A stretch of DNA of 64,000 bases from Platerodrilus igneus (taxonomy: Eukaryota > Arthropoda > Insecta > Coleoptera > Lycidae). The notes beneath the pieces were generated by a model, which had not been told where the DNA came from, ran no database searches, and saw only the letters and a list, made by a program, of their open reading frames with translations. Location of the stretch: contig JARFIW010000839.1 in NCBI GenBank assembly GCA_036346225.1, forward strand, positions 485,001-549,000. Reading direction: 5' to 3'. This document shows positions 20,734-31,640 of this stretch, in pieces (position 1 is the stretch's first letter; the number at the start of each line of letters is the position of its first letter). The translations under genes were made by a program, and so were the position numbers.

Positions 20734-21182
20734 CGAAGAAGATTAATCCACATTTGGAATGCAAATGCATGTTTGTTAATATATATTGACAGTTATAAGA
20801 TGAAATGAAAACCCAACTTTTTATGTAAAGTTGAATTACCATTTTAAATCGAATTGGTAATTGGAAACCACTAAAAGAACAGCTGCAGCAGGATTTGAAC
20901 CTGCGACCATTGATTTGCCGTATCAACGCTCTAACCAACTGATCTATGCAGCCAATTTATTAAAGTGTGTTATAATTTATACTACTGAAGCTTATTCTTA
21001 TTTCGATTTTCAATTACGTCTTGCATTTTTAAGGAAATTGATTCAAGTTATATACATAGTTCATGTACCAATAACTTAATTATTCTATCTTGCTGCGTTC
21101 GGATAATACAAGGATGTAAGTGTATTATTAAATAGCGAAGAAGAATAATGCACATTAACAAACATACATTTGCATTTCAATT
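20734..21182. repeat. Paired direct and inverted motifs around the tRNA-like sequence
   Basis: CGAAGAAGATTAATCCACAT near 20735 recurs in direct orientation as CGAAGAAGAATAATGCACAT near 21138. The adjoining AATGCAAATGCATGTTTGTT near 20760 recurs inverted as AACAAACATACATTTGCATT near 21160. The mixture suggests a rearranged insertion. Confidence 0.5.
20881..20953 (-). tRNA. tRNA-Ala(GGC)-like gene or tRNA pseudogene
   Basis: On the minus strand a full cloverleaf forms. The acceptor pairs GGCTGCA with TGCAGCT (one G-U). The D arm is GATC/GAGC with one mismatch. The anticodon stem is TTGAT/ATCAA with 7-nt loop ACGGCAA. The variable loop has five bases. The T arm is GCAGG-TTCAAAT-CCTGC. Anticodon GGC would read alanine, but position 33 is C instead of the nearly invariant U, and GGC is rarely used for alanine in eukaryotes. 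It is more likely a tRNA pseudogene or the head of a SINE than a working tRNA. Confidence 0.5.
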
Positions 21183-21655
21183 TTGTTGATGTTAAAATAA
21201 TTGAAGTTGAACGTGATTACAAAAAAAAGACTGCTTTTAGAGTCATACCATATCAAAAGGACTAAAAATAATATAAATTCAAAATGTGATATAGACAACT
21301 TAAATGCAGTTTACACTTCCCTTTACAAATTTAGTAAGTAAAAAGATGCAATCCTATAGAGTAAGTTTTCTATTTAACATAATAACTTGTTTCACAGTCA
21401 TGCAGTAATTTTGATTCTTTAGAAGGCGTATGCCTTATTCTAAATTTGACATTTTGTATTATTTTTCGATAAGTTTCAATCAAATTTTTTTTACATTAAC
21501 TGTTAATATTTAGTTTTAATATTTTTTTATAGTTTAAATGTTTTTAAAGTTTAAATAATTAAAGATTCCGCTAGTTGAAGTTAGAATGATAGTGTAAAAT
21601 TTATATTTAAGTTTATAATTAAACAATTTTATTTTTACTGTGTCACCATTTTAGC
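21183..21655. other. AT-rich spacer, nothing recognised
   Basis: No coding or RNA motif recognised. Confidence 0.35.
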
Positions 21656-21692
21656 CTTCGAAAAAGAACCCAAAGGGGTTTGAAACATCAGA
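21656..21692 (+). ncRNA. Hammerhead-like hairpin plus GAAAC motif
   Basis: An AACCC/GGGTT hairpin (loop AAAG) is followed directly by TGAAACATC, about 130 bp upstream of a (TA)n tract. The CUGAUGA core is not preserved (TTCGAAA), so only the second half of a hammerhead is suggested. Confidence 0.35.
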
Positions 21693-21812
21693 AATACAAA
21701 TAAATACACCTTATTTGAAGCATTTCTTTCGAACTAAATAGTTACCAATAATTTAATTAAACAGGCTACAGCTTGTATGTAAGCAGTTCGTTATTTGATA
21801 TTTTGTCAGATC

Positions 21813-22285
<473 letters not shown>

Positions 22286-23821
22286 AGCAAAAGTAACACT
22301 ATATACTACTGAAACTACCTTTTGAATGTTCAAACGATCTTCTTTCTCTCTACCTAAATGTTTAAAAAGATTTTTGATGACCCTTTACAAAATAAATACT
22401 TCAATATATGCAAAAATGTAAATGTTAAAAAATGAAATAATGTCTTATGCTATTAAAAGATATTCTTATAACTGACCTGCGTTTTCCTTGCTTGTTTCCA
22501 ATTCCTAGAACTGCCTCTGCATGCGATTGATCAGTACCCCTGGACTGTTTCCAATTGAGCTCACTTGTCTGTTGCGTAATACAGCTTGCCCAGTCTAACC
22601 CTAGGTTGATTAATTTCTACCTTCGAGTTTAGACGAATATTTATAAGTAGTTACTTAAATTTGTTTTCTAGCGTGGTTATTAAAGTGGTTAATTAAAGTA
22701 GTTCATTAGATTAATTCGCCAGAGTAGTTAATCAGATTATTTCGGTAAAGTAGTTACTTAAATTTACTTAGAACCCTGAATTATTAAATATTAAAATTAG
22801 GTTTAATTGTTAATTTTAACATACGTTTTTCAAAGTTAACGGCAACTCCGGCCGTATATATTAGCTCTAGAATTATTTTTTTAAAATTTTTCTATTACGA
22901 CTTTCACAAAATAATTATTTAATTTTTACTATTTTCACTCTGCATTATATTATACTTTGAACTGTTGTAGTTTGTGCCTTGGTCGAAGAAAGACTGATTG
23001 TTTACCAAGTCAGTGTTCTATATAAAGGCTCCTCTCTTCGCCTGTACCATTGGTTTTCCTAGCGTACTTTATTAGTTGAGGCATTGTACTTTGCCTTTAT
23101 CTTGTATTTGGATTTTCTATAAAGTTACCATCAAAACTGGTGTCGAAGTGATGCATTTCCTCACGTAGGCATCTAATTTGTATAGTGAATTTCTTTGAAT
23201 ATAACACTTTGAACCTTCTTCAAGTCACGTCCGCTTGTTTATATTTGCATTTATTCAAGTTTTTCCCGTTTAATTTATCACGTTACCAAACGTCTGTTGT
23301 GTTGTTTAGTATTCCAAAATCTGTTAGATTTTATATGAATTTACGATGTACAGATCACGTATTCAAATTTCAAGGATGACGTACTTGAATGCATTTATTT
23401 ATTTTATGCAATAATGTTTTTAATGGAATTCTTTTATCGCTAGTATGCAACGCTATTTCTTTTTACTAATTGCGTATTTATTTTAATAACCCTCGTTGCG
23501 TTTAAAATGCTATTCCTGCGTTTTTTTTCAATGTTATGCTTCTATATTTAATTTGAACCGCATTATACGACGTACACGTTATTAATCTTACTAAATATGA
23601 TTTGATTTTTGAAGAATAGGCTTCCTTTCATAAATTAAAGTTACTTATAATTTATATACAGTGTGCTCAATATTAGCTTTTTGCATAATTGTAGAGTTAC
23701 TTCCATTTTTTGATGAAATTGCTTAGTTTTCTAAACTTTAGTGATATTTACATGTAGCGTACGACCGTTAAGGCTCAATATACCCCTAAACTACTTTATT
23801 ATCATGGAAGTGTATATATAA

Positions 23822-23864
<43 letters not shown>

Positions 23865-24867
23865 GTATTTGACATTATAAAATGGTTTAAAAAAAGGTAG
23901 TTGTTAGTACTGAGGCTAAAAACATTAATTTACCACTCCTATCAAGCTATTCTAAATTTAAAACACTACGATAAAACAAAGATTGATGAATAATTACTTG
24001 TTAAACGCAGATATAGAATGTTATGTACTAGTGATGCAGCGTTTGAGGTTTAAAAAAGCATTTTTTCACTGTTTTTCAATACGAAGGGTATCTAATGTAA
24101 CTTCAACTGAATGTGTATAGGTTTTGTTGATAGAAATGTTGTTTGTAATTGTTCAGGATACTCTAGTCCATTAATTATTTCATGTACCTGTAAATGAAAG
24201 TAGTTTAGTATTTTTAATTATAAAGTGATGAAAATTTATGAAATGTCAACAAATGAAAATTAATACAATTAATAACAGAACCTGTTTCAAAATAGCAATT
24301 AAGTACAGTTAAGGATGAAGTACTGAATGTATCCCTTTAATTATTATATAGTAGGCAAGATGTAAATGTTTTTAGATTTCCTAGGTGATAAATGTTTAGA
24401 ATAAAAGAGTTGATTTAAATTTTGTATACTGTATAGATGTTTTTGGCTTGAAGAGCCTGTAATTAAATTGATACTATTAATATATATGTGTTTAAAGTGT
24501 ATGCATTTTATTTGAATGGTTAACAGAAACAATACTCCACAGAGTTTCATGGTTATAAAAAGGTGTATCAGAAAATAAGAAATAAGGGTTATACAACCAA
24601 GCAAAGTTCCAGAGGAGGAATTCCAATTAAAGCAACACCGGGTCATCTCTTGTGTTAGTGAAGAGTTGCACCAGTGATATTGAGATAATTTGCAGCAGGG
24701 TTCAGTCGTATAGGATTACGGTCCATTAATATTGGTGAAGTATTGAAAGTGTTCTTAGTAATAGAGGCGTATCTGAGTATACAGTTGATGAATTAGTAGT
24801 TTATTTGTAGAACCTAAAACAAAAGTTAATTCCAATTGAACATAAAACTAAAACGTACTTTTAACAG
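22286..24867. other. AT-rich intergenic sequence with a (TA)n tract and short repeats
   Basis: Contains degenerate AGTAGTTA-type short repeats (22640-22770), a (TA)n tract at 23825-23861 and a TATATAAAGG box at about 23020 without an attached gene. No gene was recognised. Confidence 0.35.
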
Positions 24868-24953
24868 GTATTCACTGCAAGCATTCAAGGCGATCTTGTT
24901 GTATCCTATATCAAGGTCCATGTACAACCCAGGCACATTCAGAGGAGTTGCAG
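24868..24953 (+). other. Possible isolated exon
   Basis: 86 bp bounded by a good acceptor (CTTTTAACAG) and donor (CAG/GTATTT). One frame reads QAFKAILLYPISRSMYNPG without a stop. The minus strand of the same piece is also open (LNVPGLYMDLDIGYNKI). No neighbouring exons were identified, so it may be chance or a gene relic. Confidence 0.25.
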
Positions 24954-25363
24954 GTATTTAAAATTATCTTTATATACACATCATTTAAAGTAATTTGTGA
25001 ATAATTTAAATTTCAAACGCTTAACTAAATTAAATATTTGTTGAATAGATTTATCAATCTTTGTATAATCACGATACGCAAGCACTAAAAAGAGGTTAAG
25101 TGGTTTTGATCTAACAACGCTTTATGCGCCTGTGTTTTCTATACCTGTAAGGGGACAAAGAACCCACGTCTTCTTACAGAGTTTAAATAATAGATTCAGT
25201 TTCCCTGAGCGAGTTTTTAAAAGCCGTGGCATAATTAAATTTGAAAATTTGTTTATTTAAATCATTTTAAAGGCCAACACCACATTAAAGGTTGCACTTA
25301 TTGCTTTTTAACTCATATTTTGAAGCATAATTTTATTTAATATCATCATACATAATATAATAT
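24954..25363 (+). other. Probable 5' LTR region of the gypsy-type element, boundary unresolved
   Basis: Lies directly upstream of a primer-binding-site-like sequence. No second copy was found downstream because the element is truncated, so the LTR start cannot be set. Confidence 0.35.
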
Positions 25364-25556
25364 TGGCGACCAACAAACGTGGGGCGAGTTAAAGGGTAAT
25401 AGGTTGCAGTGGTATAAAAAAGTTGGTGGGGCTTGATAAGTAGTGTTGGAAGCGTGGTGCTTTTGAGAGAGAACTAGGTTATTTGCAGGCTTTGAACAAT
25501 TGTATTTTGGTGGGGCAAGTAAGAGGTATTTTTAAAACAACAAATATTATTAAAAC

Positions 25557-27433
25557 ATGTCAGACGAGGAAAGAATTACCAGGTCAGGGAAGGTTTATGG
25601 TGTCGAGACTGTTGTGAGAGAGCAACCGGTGATGGAGGCTGTAGCGGCAGGAGACGCAGGAGATGAAAAGAATATGTGGAGCCGGAGGTGGTTGTAATTC
25701 AGCCGGATGTAGGAAAACAGGTTGGAGGAGTCAGAGAGACAGCGAACGAAGGGGACATGCTAGACATCATGCAGTTTTTAAGAGAAATTCGGAACGAGGT
25801 TAGAAATTCACAAGCGGAAGGTAGGAGAAATTTTGAGAAAATAGAGACAAACTTTGAAAATTCACAAACGGAAGTTAGGAGAAATTTTGAGAAAATGGAG
25901 ACAAGATTTGAGAAATTAGAAGAAAAAAATGAGAATTCACAAGCGGAAGGTAGGAGAAATTTTGAGAAAATGGAGACAAAATTTGAAAATACACGAGTGG
26001 AAGTGAGGGAAAGATTTGAAATGATTGAGATGAAATTTGGAGGGATAAATGCGTTGATACAGAGCAGTTTGGGTTCACTTAGAGATGAAGTAAGGATGGA
26101 AGTAGAAGACAGGGTAAAAGGAGTCGAGGAAAATTTAGTAGCAGGTTTGTCGGAGCTAAGGTGTGAAATGGTAGGAGTAGATCTGAAACAAACAGAAAAT
26201 CTTCAAAATTCAAAAAGGGAAGTTATGGAAATTATTCAGGATGAAATTAAAGATACAAGGGAATTAAGGGCTGATGTAATAGGATTTAAGGGCAGAAAGG
26301 ATGAAAAATTTGGTGTACTTGAAGGTAGTGTTAGGGTAATTAGGGAACAAGTGACAGTATTAGAAGGGGGACGTTTAGTGACAATGGACCAGGGTTATTT
26401 TAAAAACGGACGAGAGATTTTACCAAAATTTGAGGGAAGACGTTATGAACAGCCAATGCTATACCTTGATAAGTTAGACAAGATAATGGAGGGTGAACCA
26501 GAGAGGGTGCGGATTCAAATGATAGGAGCTAGTTTAAAGGGTAACGCCGAGAAATGGCACAGCATAATTAGGAAAAATTATAACACATACGAACAATTTA
26601 AGACTCTTTTTAAAGAACAATATTGGGGTAATGCAAAACAGACTGAAATTAGAACGAAATTAATAACAGGACAATATTTGACTAGTATGGGGTCGAGAGA
26701 GGAATACATTATTGATAATTATAATCAGGCGCAACATTTGACTCCTAAATTTAGAGAAGAAGAGCTGATACAGTTTTTGTCAAGGCACATGGAAGCTGAA
26801 GCGGCTAGGGCTGTAGCCACACAAAATATTATAACACTAAAAGAATTCTTAGAAATCATGCGAAATTATGATATGGCCAGGGAATTTGAAAACAATAATA
26901 GATATTGGGAAGGTAGAAATACAGGGAGAAACCGGAATCAGCAGGAAAATTTTAAAATATGGAATAGATATGACAATCAAGGACAGGAACAAAGACACGA
27001 AGATAGACAAATGACACCGCAATACAATGGGAACAGAAACCAGGACCAGGGGAACAATTACCGATTTAACAACTGGAACAGAAACCAATATCAGGGAGAT
27101 CATGGGAGGACGAACAATTGGGGTCAAAGGGTACATAGGGACGAAAATTTTAGGGGAACAAATAACTGGAATAGAAATGACTGGGGAGACGGGAGACAAT
27201 TCAACCGGAGACATGATTTCCAACGTGGACAGCAGGACTATGGTAGTAGATACAGCAATAATGAACAATTGAAATATAATAGGGAGAGAGATAAAAGTCC
27301 AGATCAGCGTAATGTAGGGATCAGACATTTGACGACAACAGGCAGGAACAGGGAATCCGAGAATTTGATTGAGATAGCACAGGTTCACGAGGAGCCATCG
27401 GGTTTAAAAAAAAAACGCCGATTTTGTAAATAG
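25557..27433 (+). pseudogene. gag: gag of the gypsy-type element
   Basis: This is the structural capsid/nucleocapsid precursor. The likely start is the ATG at 25557, which opens with MSDEERITRSGKVYG; a one-base indel near 25662-25670 shifts into the long frame, where an upstream stop is at 25664. Codons from 25676 on form a ~585-residue open frame. It has an N-terminal coiled coil built from repeats of an ENSQAEGRRNFEKMET type (about residues 40-110). A Retrotrans_gag-like domain follows (ILPKFEGRRYEQPMLYLDKL.. KGNAEKWHS.. FKEQYWG, about 245-400). The C-terminus is very rich in Asn, Arg and Gly. No CCHC zinc knuckle is visible; the basic tail may replace it. Confidence 0.75.
27403..27433 (+). 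other. Gag/pol overlap with A10 run
   Basis: TTT followed by ten A residues (27406-27415). The pol frame is open from 27408, directly after its last upstream stop, and the gag frame ends at 27433. Pol is in the +1 frame relative to gag. Either slippage on the A-run produces Gag-Pol, or a single A insertion split one continuous frame. Confidence 0.55.
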
Positions 27434-29735
27434 GTTTATCAATTTAGAGTTAGATGTAGGTTTAAGTTTAGTGGATTTGGGTACGACTAGTAGTTTAAGT
27501 TTTGTGCATTCGTTGTTAGAAGACAGGGGTGAAAGAAAAAGTAGTTTACCTTTTGTTAATTTGAAGTTAAATAATTGTTTATATGTAGCATTAATTGATA
27601 GTGGGTCTGAGCTGTCACTAGTAAAGAAAGAGATAGTAGTCAAGCACGCTGAGTTATTAAAAGGGAGGATCTGCAAGATAAAACAGATAAGTTTGTGGTC
27701 TGCGATGAAAAAGAAAATATCGGTAATCGACGAAATGATTTGTGTACCAATTTCAATAGGGGGAAAAAAGCTAGGAGAAGCTGAGCTTTTAGTGGCAACG
27801 GGATTATATTTAGACTTTATAATAGGGATAGATGCTATAGAAAAATTTGGGATGAAAATAGATGGCAAGGATAGAAGTGTACAGATTTTAAATATTAGGA
27901 AAAATTGGGTGGTACCTAATGTGAGTTCGAATAAAGGGATAGATATTGATAGTGATGTTTATGGCACAAGGATGATTAGGGAAAGTAATTTAGAAGGACA
28001 GGATGAGATAATGTTAGGTAATTTATTTGAGAAGGTATTTGACGAAGGACAGATTGGGATTATAGACGAGGGAATAAAGGGTAGATTATATGAGATATTT
28101 AATGAGCATGTAGGTTTATTTAGTGGAGAACCAAGGGTAGCAACTAAGTATGTACACAAGTTAGAAGCAACAAAAGAAAATGGGTTTTACACGAAGGTAT
28201 ATCCGATTCCGTATAGTATTAGGGAGAGAGTTAAGATAAAAATCAAAGATATGTTGAAAAATGGAATAATAGAGCCAGCAAGGACTTCTTTTATTAATCC
28301 TATCGTTGTTGTACCCAAACCTAGTGATAAGTTAGATCTAAGAATTTGTTTAGATGCCAGAAAATTAAATTTAATTACTAAAGCACAATATGAACAGCCG
28401 CAATCGATGGATAATTTATTATACAAAATTAGTGGGAGAAAGGTCTTTAGCAAATTAGATCTGAAAAACTCATTTTGGTTGATTCCTTTGCATGAAGATA
28501 GCCGAAAGTATACTGGTTTTAGCATCGAGGGAGAAATAATTCAATATAGGGTAGTTCCATTTGGTCTTGCTTCAAGTTCAGCTGCATTGGTCAGAGCCAT
28601 GCAGAAGTTATTAAATGAGTTAGAGGAATTTTGCACACACTATGTCGATGATATACTGATATGCTCCAGGAGTAACGAGGAACACCTGGAACATGTAACA
28701 AAAATTATACGTAGGATAGATGAAGGAGGCTTACAGTTGAATGTAGAGAAATGTGAATTTTTCAAACGTGAAGTTGCTTATTTGGGATTTGTAATTTGTG
28801 ACGAGGGCATTACGATTTGTAAAAAAAGGTTGGACGAACTTAAAAATTTAGAACAACCAAAAAATTTAAAGGGCTTGCGAGGGTTTTTAGGAGTTCTCAA
28901 CTACTATAAACGTTTTATACCACATTATTCAGAATTGTGCCTACCATTGGTGGAATTACTTAGAAAGAATGAGAAATGGAGGTGGACGGAGCAGCGAGAG
29001 AATGCATTTCAGGATTTGAAAAGGGGGTTTTACCAGGAATTATCGTTAAAATATCCAAATTTTGTAGATAGGTTTATTTTACGAACAGATGCATCCAATC
29101 GTGCGATAGGCGCAGAATTAGTCCAAATACAAAAAGGGGTAGAAGTGCCAATATGCTTCATTTCCAGAGTACTGAAGGAATGTGAGACAAGGTATTCAAC
29201 TGCCGAGAAGGAGATGTTAGCTATTGTGTATGCAGTGAAAAAATTAAGGTTTTATTTGTTTGGGAATCAGTTTCTGATAGAGTCAGATAATTCATCGGTG
29301 ACGTTTTTGAAGAAGAAAGATTTTTTAAATAACCGTTTATATAGATGGGCATTAACACTACAAGAATATGGCTTTGACATTAGGCACAAGCCAGGGAAGG
29401 AGAACGTGACTGCAGACTTTCTTAGTAGAAAGGGCGACATAACTGAGGGTGAAAAAAAGGGATTTTTAGTAGCGTTACAGACATTTAGAGACGAAAGTAG
29501 ATGGACAAACCAGGAATTTATCAACATGCAACAACACAATGACATTATGACCATTCGGACGAAGTTAAACGAGCAAAATGGGGTTGAATATAAAGGGTTT
29601 AATCTGAGGAATAACTTTTTGGTAAAACGCATTGGGGACGAAGACTTACTGGTATTATCGAAAGAGATAGCGTTAAAAATGATCGTAGAAATTCACAGGA
29701 CATACGGACACATTGGAATACGAAAGACCTTTTAA
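27408..29735 (+). CDS. pol: pol of the gypsy-type element (protease-RT-RNase H-partial integrase)
   Basis: A long open frame (first ATG 27471, 754 codons). The retropepsin-like protease has LIDSGSELSL (D43-S44-G45 counted from that ATG). The reverse transcriptase has LRICLDARKLN, FSKLDLKNSFW (first catalytic D), VVPFGLASS and HYVDDILIC (YVDD about residues 391-394). RNase H has LRTDASNRAIG, STAEKEMLAIVYA and ESDNSS. The integrase zinc-binding region begins with HRTYGHIGI. A TAA at 29733 ends the frame, but the same frame continues past it. Domain order PR-RT-RH-IN is that of Ty3/gypsy elements. Confidence 0.9.
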   Translation, partial: KKNADFVNRFINLELDVGLSLVDLGTTSSLSFVHSLLEDRGERKSSLPFVNLKLNNCLYVALIDSGSELSLVKKEIVVKHAELLKGRICKIKQISLWSAMKKKISVIDEMICVPISIGGKKLGEAELLVATGLYLDFIIGIDAIEKFGMKIDGKDRSVQILNIRKNWVVPNVSSNKGIDIDSDVYGTRMIRESNLEGQDEIMLGNLFEKVFDEGQIGIIDEGIKGRLYEIFNEHVGLFSGEPRVATKYVHKLEATKENGFYTKVYPIPYSIRERVKIKIKDMLKNGIIEPARTSFINPIVVVPKPSDKLDLRICLDARKLNLITKAQYEQPQSMDNLLYKISGRKVFSKLDLKNSFWLIPLHEDSRKYTGFSIEGEIIQYRVVPFGLASSSAALVRAMQKLLNELEEFCTHYVDDILICSRSNEEHLEHVTKIIRRIDEGGLQLNVEKCEFFKREVAYLGFVICDEGITICKKRLDELKNLEQPKNLKGLRGFLGVLNYYKRFIPHYSELCLPLVELLRKNEKWRWTEQRENAFQDLKRGFYQELSLKYPNFVDRFILRTDASNRAIGAELVQIQKGVEVPICFISRVLKECETRYSTAEKEMLAIVYAVKKLRFYLFGNQFLIESDNSSVTFLKKKDFLNNRLYRWALTLQEYGFDIRHKPGKENVTADFLSRKGDITEGEKKGFLVALQTFRDESRWTNQEFINMQQHNDIMTIRTKLNEQNGVEYKGFNLRNNFLVKRIGDEDLLVLSKEIALKMIVEIHRTYGHIGIRKTF

Positions 29736-29921
29736 TTGTTTAGAGAGACTTTTTACACTAACAACGACATTTCTTTGGTAAAAGACAGCATAAATAGTTG
29801 TAGGACATGCTTACTAGGCAAGGACAAGAACATGACGTTACAAAACACTCACATGGTAATTAACACAGAAAGACCATTGGACATAGTAGCAGTCGACTAT
29901 GTAAGCAACTTAATGAATAGC
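29736..29921 (+). pseudogene. Integrase fragment after the in-frame stop
   Basis: This continues pol in frame after one TAA. It has the two cysteines of the HHCC zinc-binding motif (SCRTCLLGK) and the first aspartate of the integrase core (LDIVAVDYV). Similarity ends abruptly at about 29921, marking the truncation of the element. Confidence 0.75.
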
Positions 29922-29924
29922 TAA

Positions 29925-30219
29925 GCCGGTTTGAGAGACAAAACGCACAGCAAGATATGTATACGCCGCTTTGAGAACAAAATTGTCTTTGTATGTAAAT
30001 TTGGTACGTCGGGGTGTCGTTAGGTCTTTGTTCTCGGGGTGAACGTTCGGAGGTGTCGTTAGATTTTTGTCGTGGGTGGTGCGCGCGCGCGGGGGTGGAG
30101 ATATTTTCTTAAGAAAATTTTTTAGCAGCGTTCCCGTGTTAAGTATTAAATAAGATGGGAAAAGTGTTATACATTTTTTCACAATGGTGTGTGTGTGTGT
30201 AGAACGGAGTCCACGTGTT
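29925..30219. other. GC-richer junction with short direct repeats
   Basis: Two copies of a GTGTCGTTAG-(G/A)-TTTTTGT type sequence (about 30015 and 30052) and a (GC)n run near 30081. The composition differs strongly from its flanks. No gene was recognised. Confidence 0.35.
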
Positions 30220-31640
30220 GGTTCTTGGCCGTTTCGGAGATTTTTCTGGGTAGGTTAAGCTAAAAATTAAAACGCGGTAAAGAATTTTGTTATATTAAAC
30301 AAACACGTGCAAGTGGTAAAGAATTTATAGCTCTCCTCGTAAGCTGCGTTTTGTATGAAGTAGCAAATAAAATTTAGAAAAAATACAAAATGATATATAA
30401 TGGATTAAATTTTTAAACGTCTGCATGTAAAATCTTGTAAAAAGAAGTCGTTCACTTCTCACGATTTCAATGCCAAGATAAAATAACAAGAATTCGCAGT
30501 CGAAATCTAGAATATAGCCTTTTTTATTGGAATTATAGCTCTCTGGTAATATATATGCAAATCATGCCGACATTCAACTTTTAAGATAATGGATTTAATT
30601 AATATAAGGTGTGTTTGCAAAAACATGTTAAGACAGGTATGCCGTATATTGTCTTTTTGGTTACACCACCCCAAAATAATGTATACAATTACACTGAACT
30701 TGCAGTCAGATCTAACATATAATCTTTTAATTATACCCGTATGAATTTAAAATATATGCAAATTATACCACCTTTCATCACGATTTATTTGACTCTCAAA
30801 TAAAAAAATTAATTTAATCTTATATCAACAATTTCATGCTTACATTTTAGTAATTTGAATATATTTAAATATCTAATGTAATTATACATTCAATTTATAA
30901 AGTGGCAATAAAAATTCTTTTACTTTTAAAGGTTTGATGATTTTATGTAGATGACGTATTAGGCATTGAATGTATATATATAGCTCGTTTAATTTCACAA
31001 ACGTGATAAAAAATTTATAGGTTATGCAAAAACGTGCATGTAGTGGAGAATTTAGCGGTGATCTTTAGAGCTTCGTCTTCGTTTTTATTTTCGTAGCTTT
31101 AGTTAATTAAAGAGAGATTTTTAGGTTAAGCAAAAATAGGAAATGTGGTGGATGACATAATCACCCTCAAAATGATGAATGGTGGGAGGCTCCTAAACGT
31201 GTCCTAAACGGGGCTATGCCCCATTATTTTTGTATTAAATATCAAAAAGAATAGGAAAAATTATTCGACTCGTATTTTATAATGGTTTTAATTTAAAATA
31301 TTGGTGTATGTGTCTGTGCAAAAAAACATGTTAAGACAGGTCACTCGTTATTTTGTTCATGATTGCATCACCCAAATAATTTATACAGCTACACTGAACT
31401 CGTACCCGGATCTAAAATATAACCTTAAAATGTATGCAGATCATGTTGTTATTTAAAACGTGGTGAAGAATTTGGATGGTGATGTAATCATTCTCAAATG
31501 CGAAATGGGACTCCATAAGGCGTTCTGAACGGAGGCTTTGCACGCATTAGGTGATTGAATACTTCGGAGATTTTTAGGTTAAGCAAAAACGTGCTCGTGC
31601 TGAAGAATCCCCCGAGACTTTCAAAAAATCATTTTTGTAT
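30220..31640. repeat. Degenerate repeat family, units 0.3-0.7 kb
   Basis: Several blocks recur in the same order. ATTTTTAGGTTAAGCAAAAA-type blocks are at about 30242, 31110 and 31571. ACATGTTAAGACAGGT is at 30625 and 31328, followed about 65 bp later by ACACTGAACT. GGTGATGTAATCA-type and GGCT-TGC blocks are near 31150-31210 and 31470-31540. It is a decayed tandem or nested repeat of unknown type. Confidence 0.5.

Larger units (their letters stand above)
25364..29921 (+). mobile_element. Ty3/gypsy-type LTR retrotransposon, 3' truncated
   Basis: In order: a primer-binding-site-like sequence TGGCGACCAACAAACG at 25364-25379, a gag frame, and a pol frame in the +1 frame with protease, reverse transcriptase, RNase H and the start of integrase. 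Similarity stops within the integrase core near 29921 and no 3' LTR is visible. The coding parts are almost intact, with one frameshift near the gag start and one stop in integrase, so truncation was fairly recent. No envelope-like frame is present. Confidence 0.88.

Noticed and set aside
20881..20953. Confident functional tRNA gene
   Set aside because: C33 and a mismatched D stem argue for a pseudogene or SINE head, so it is listed only as tRNA-like.
22858..22876. Exact 17 nt match (TAATTCTAGAGCTAATA on the minus strand) to a conserved 18S rRNA segment
   Set aside because: Similarity stops at both sides; an 18S fragment would extend further. Probably chance in AT-rich sequence.
23015..23030. 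TATATAAAGG box as a promoter
   Set aside because: No coding region or RNA gene follows within a plausible distance.
26849..27388. 179-codon minus-strand open frame
   Set aside because: Antisense shadow of the purine-rich gag coding sequence.
25364..29921. Complete, active gypsy-type retrotransposon
   Set aside because: The integrase is truncated, there is no 3' LTR, and there is a stop in integrase plus a frameshift near the gag start.
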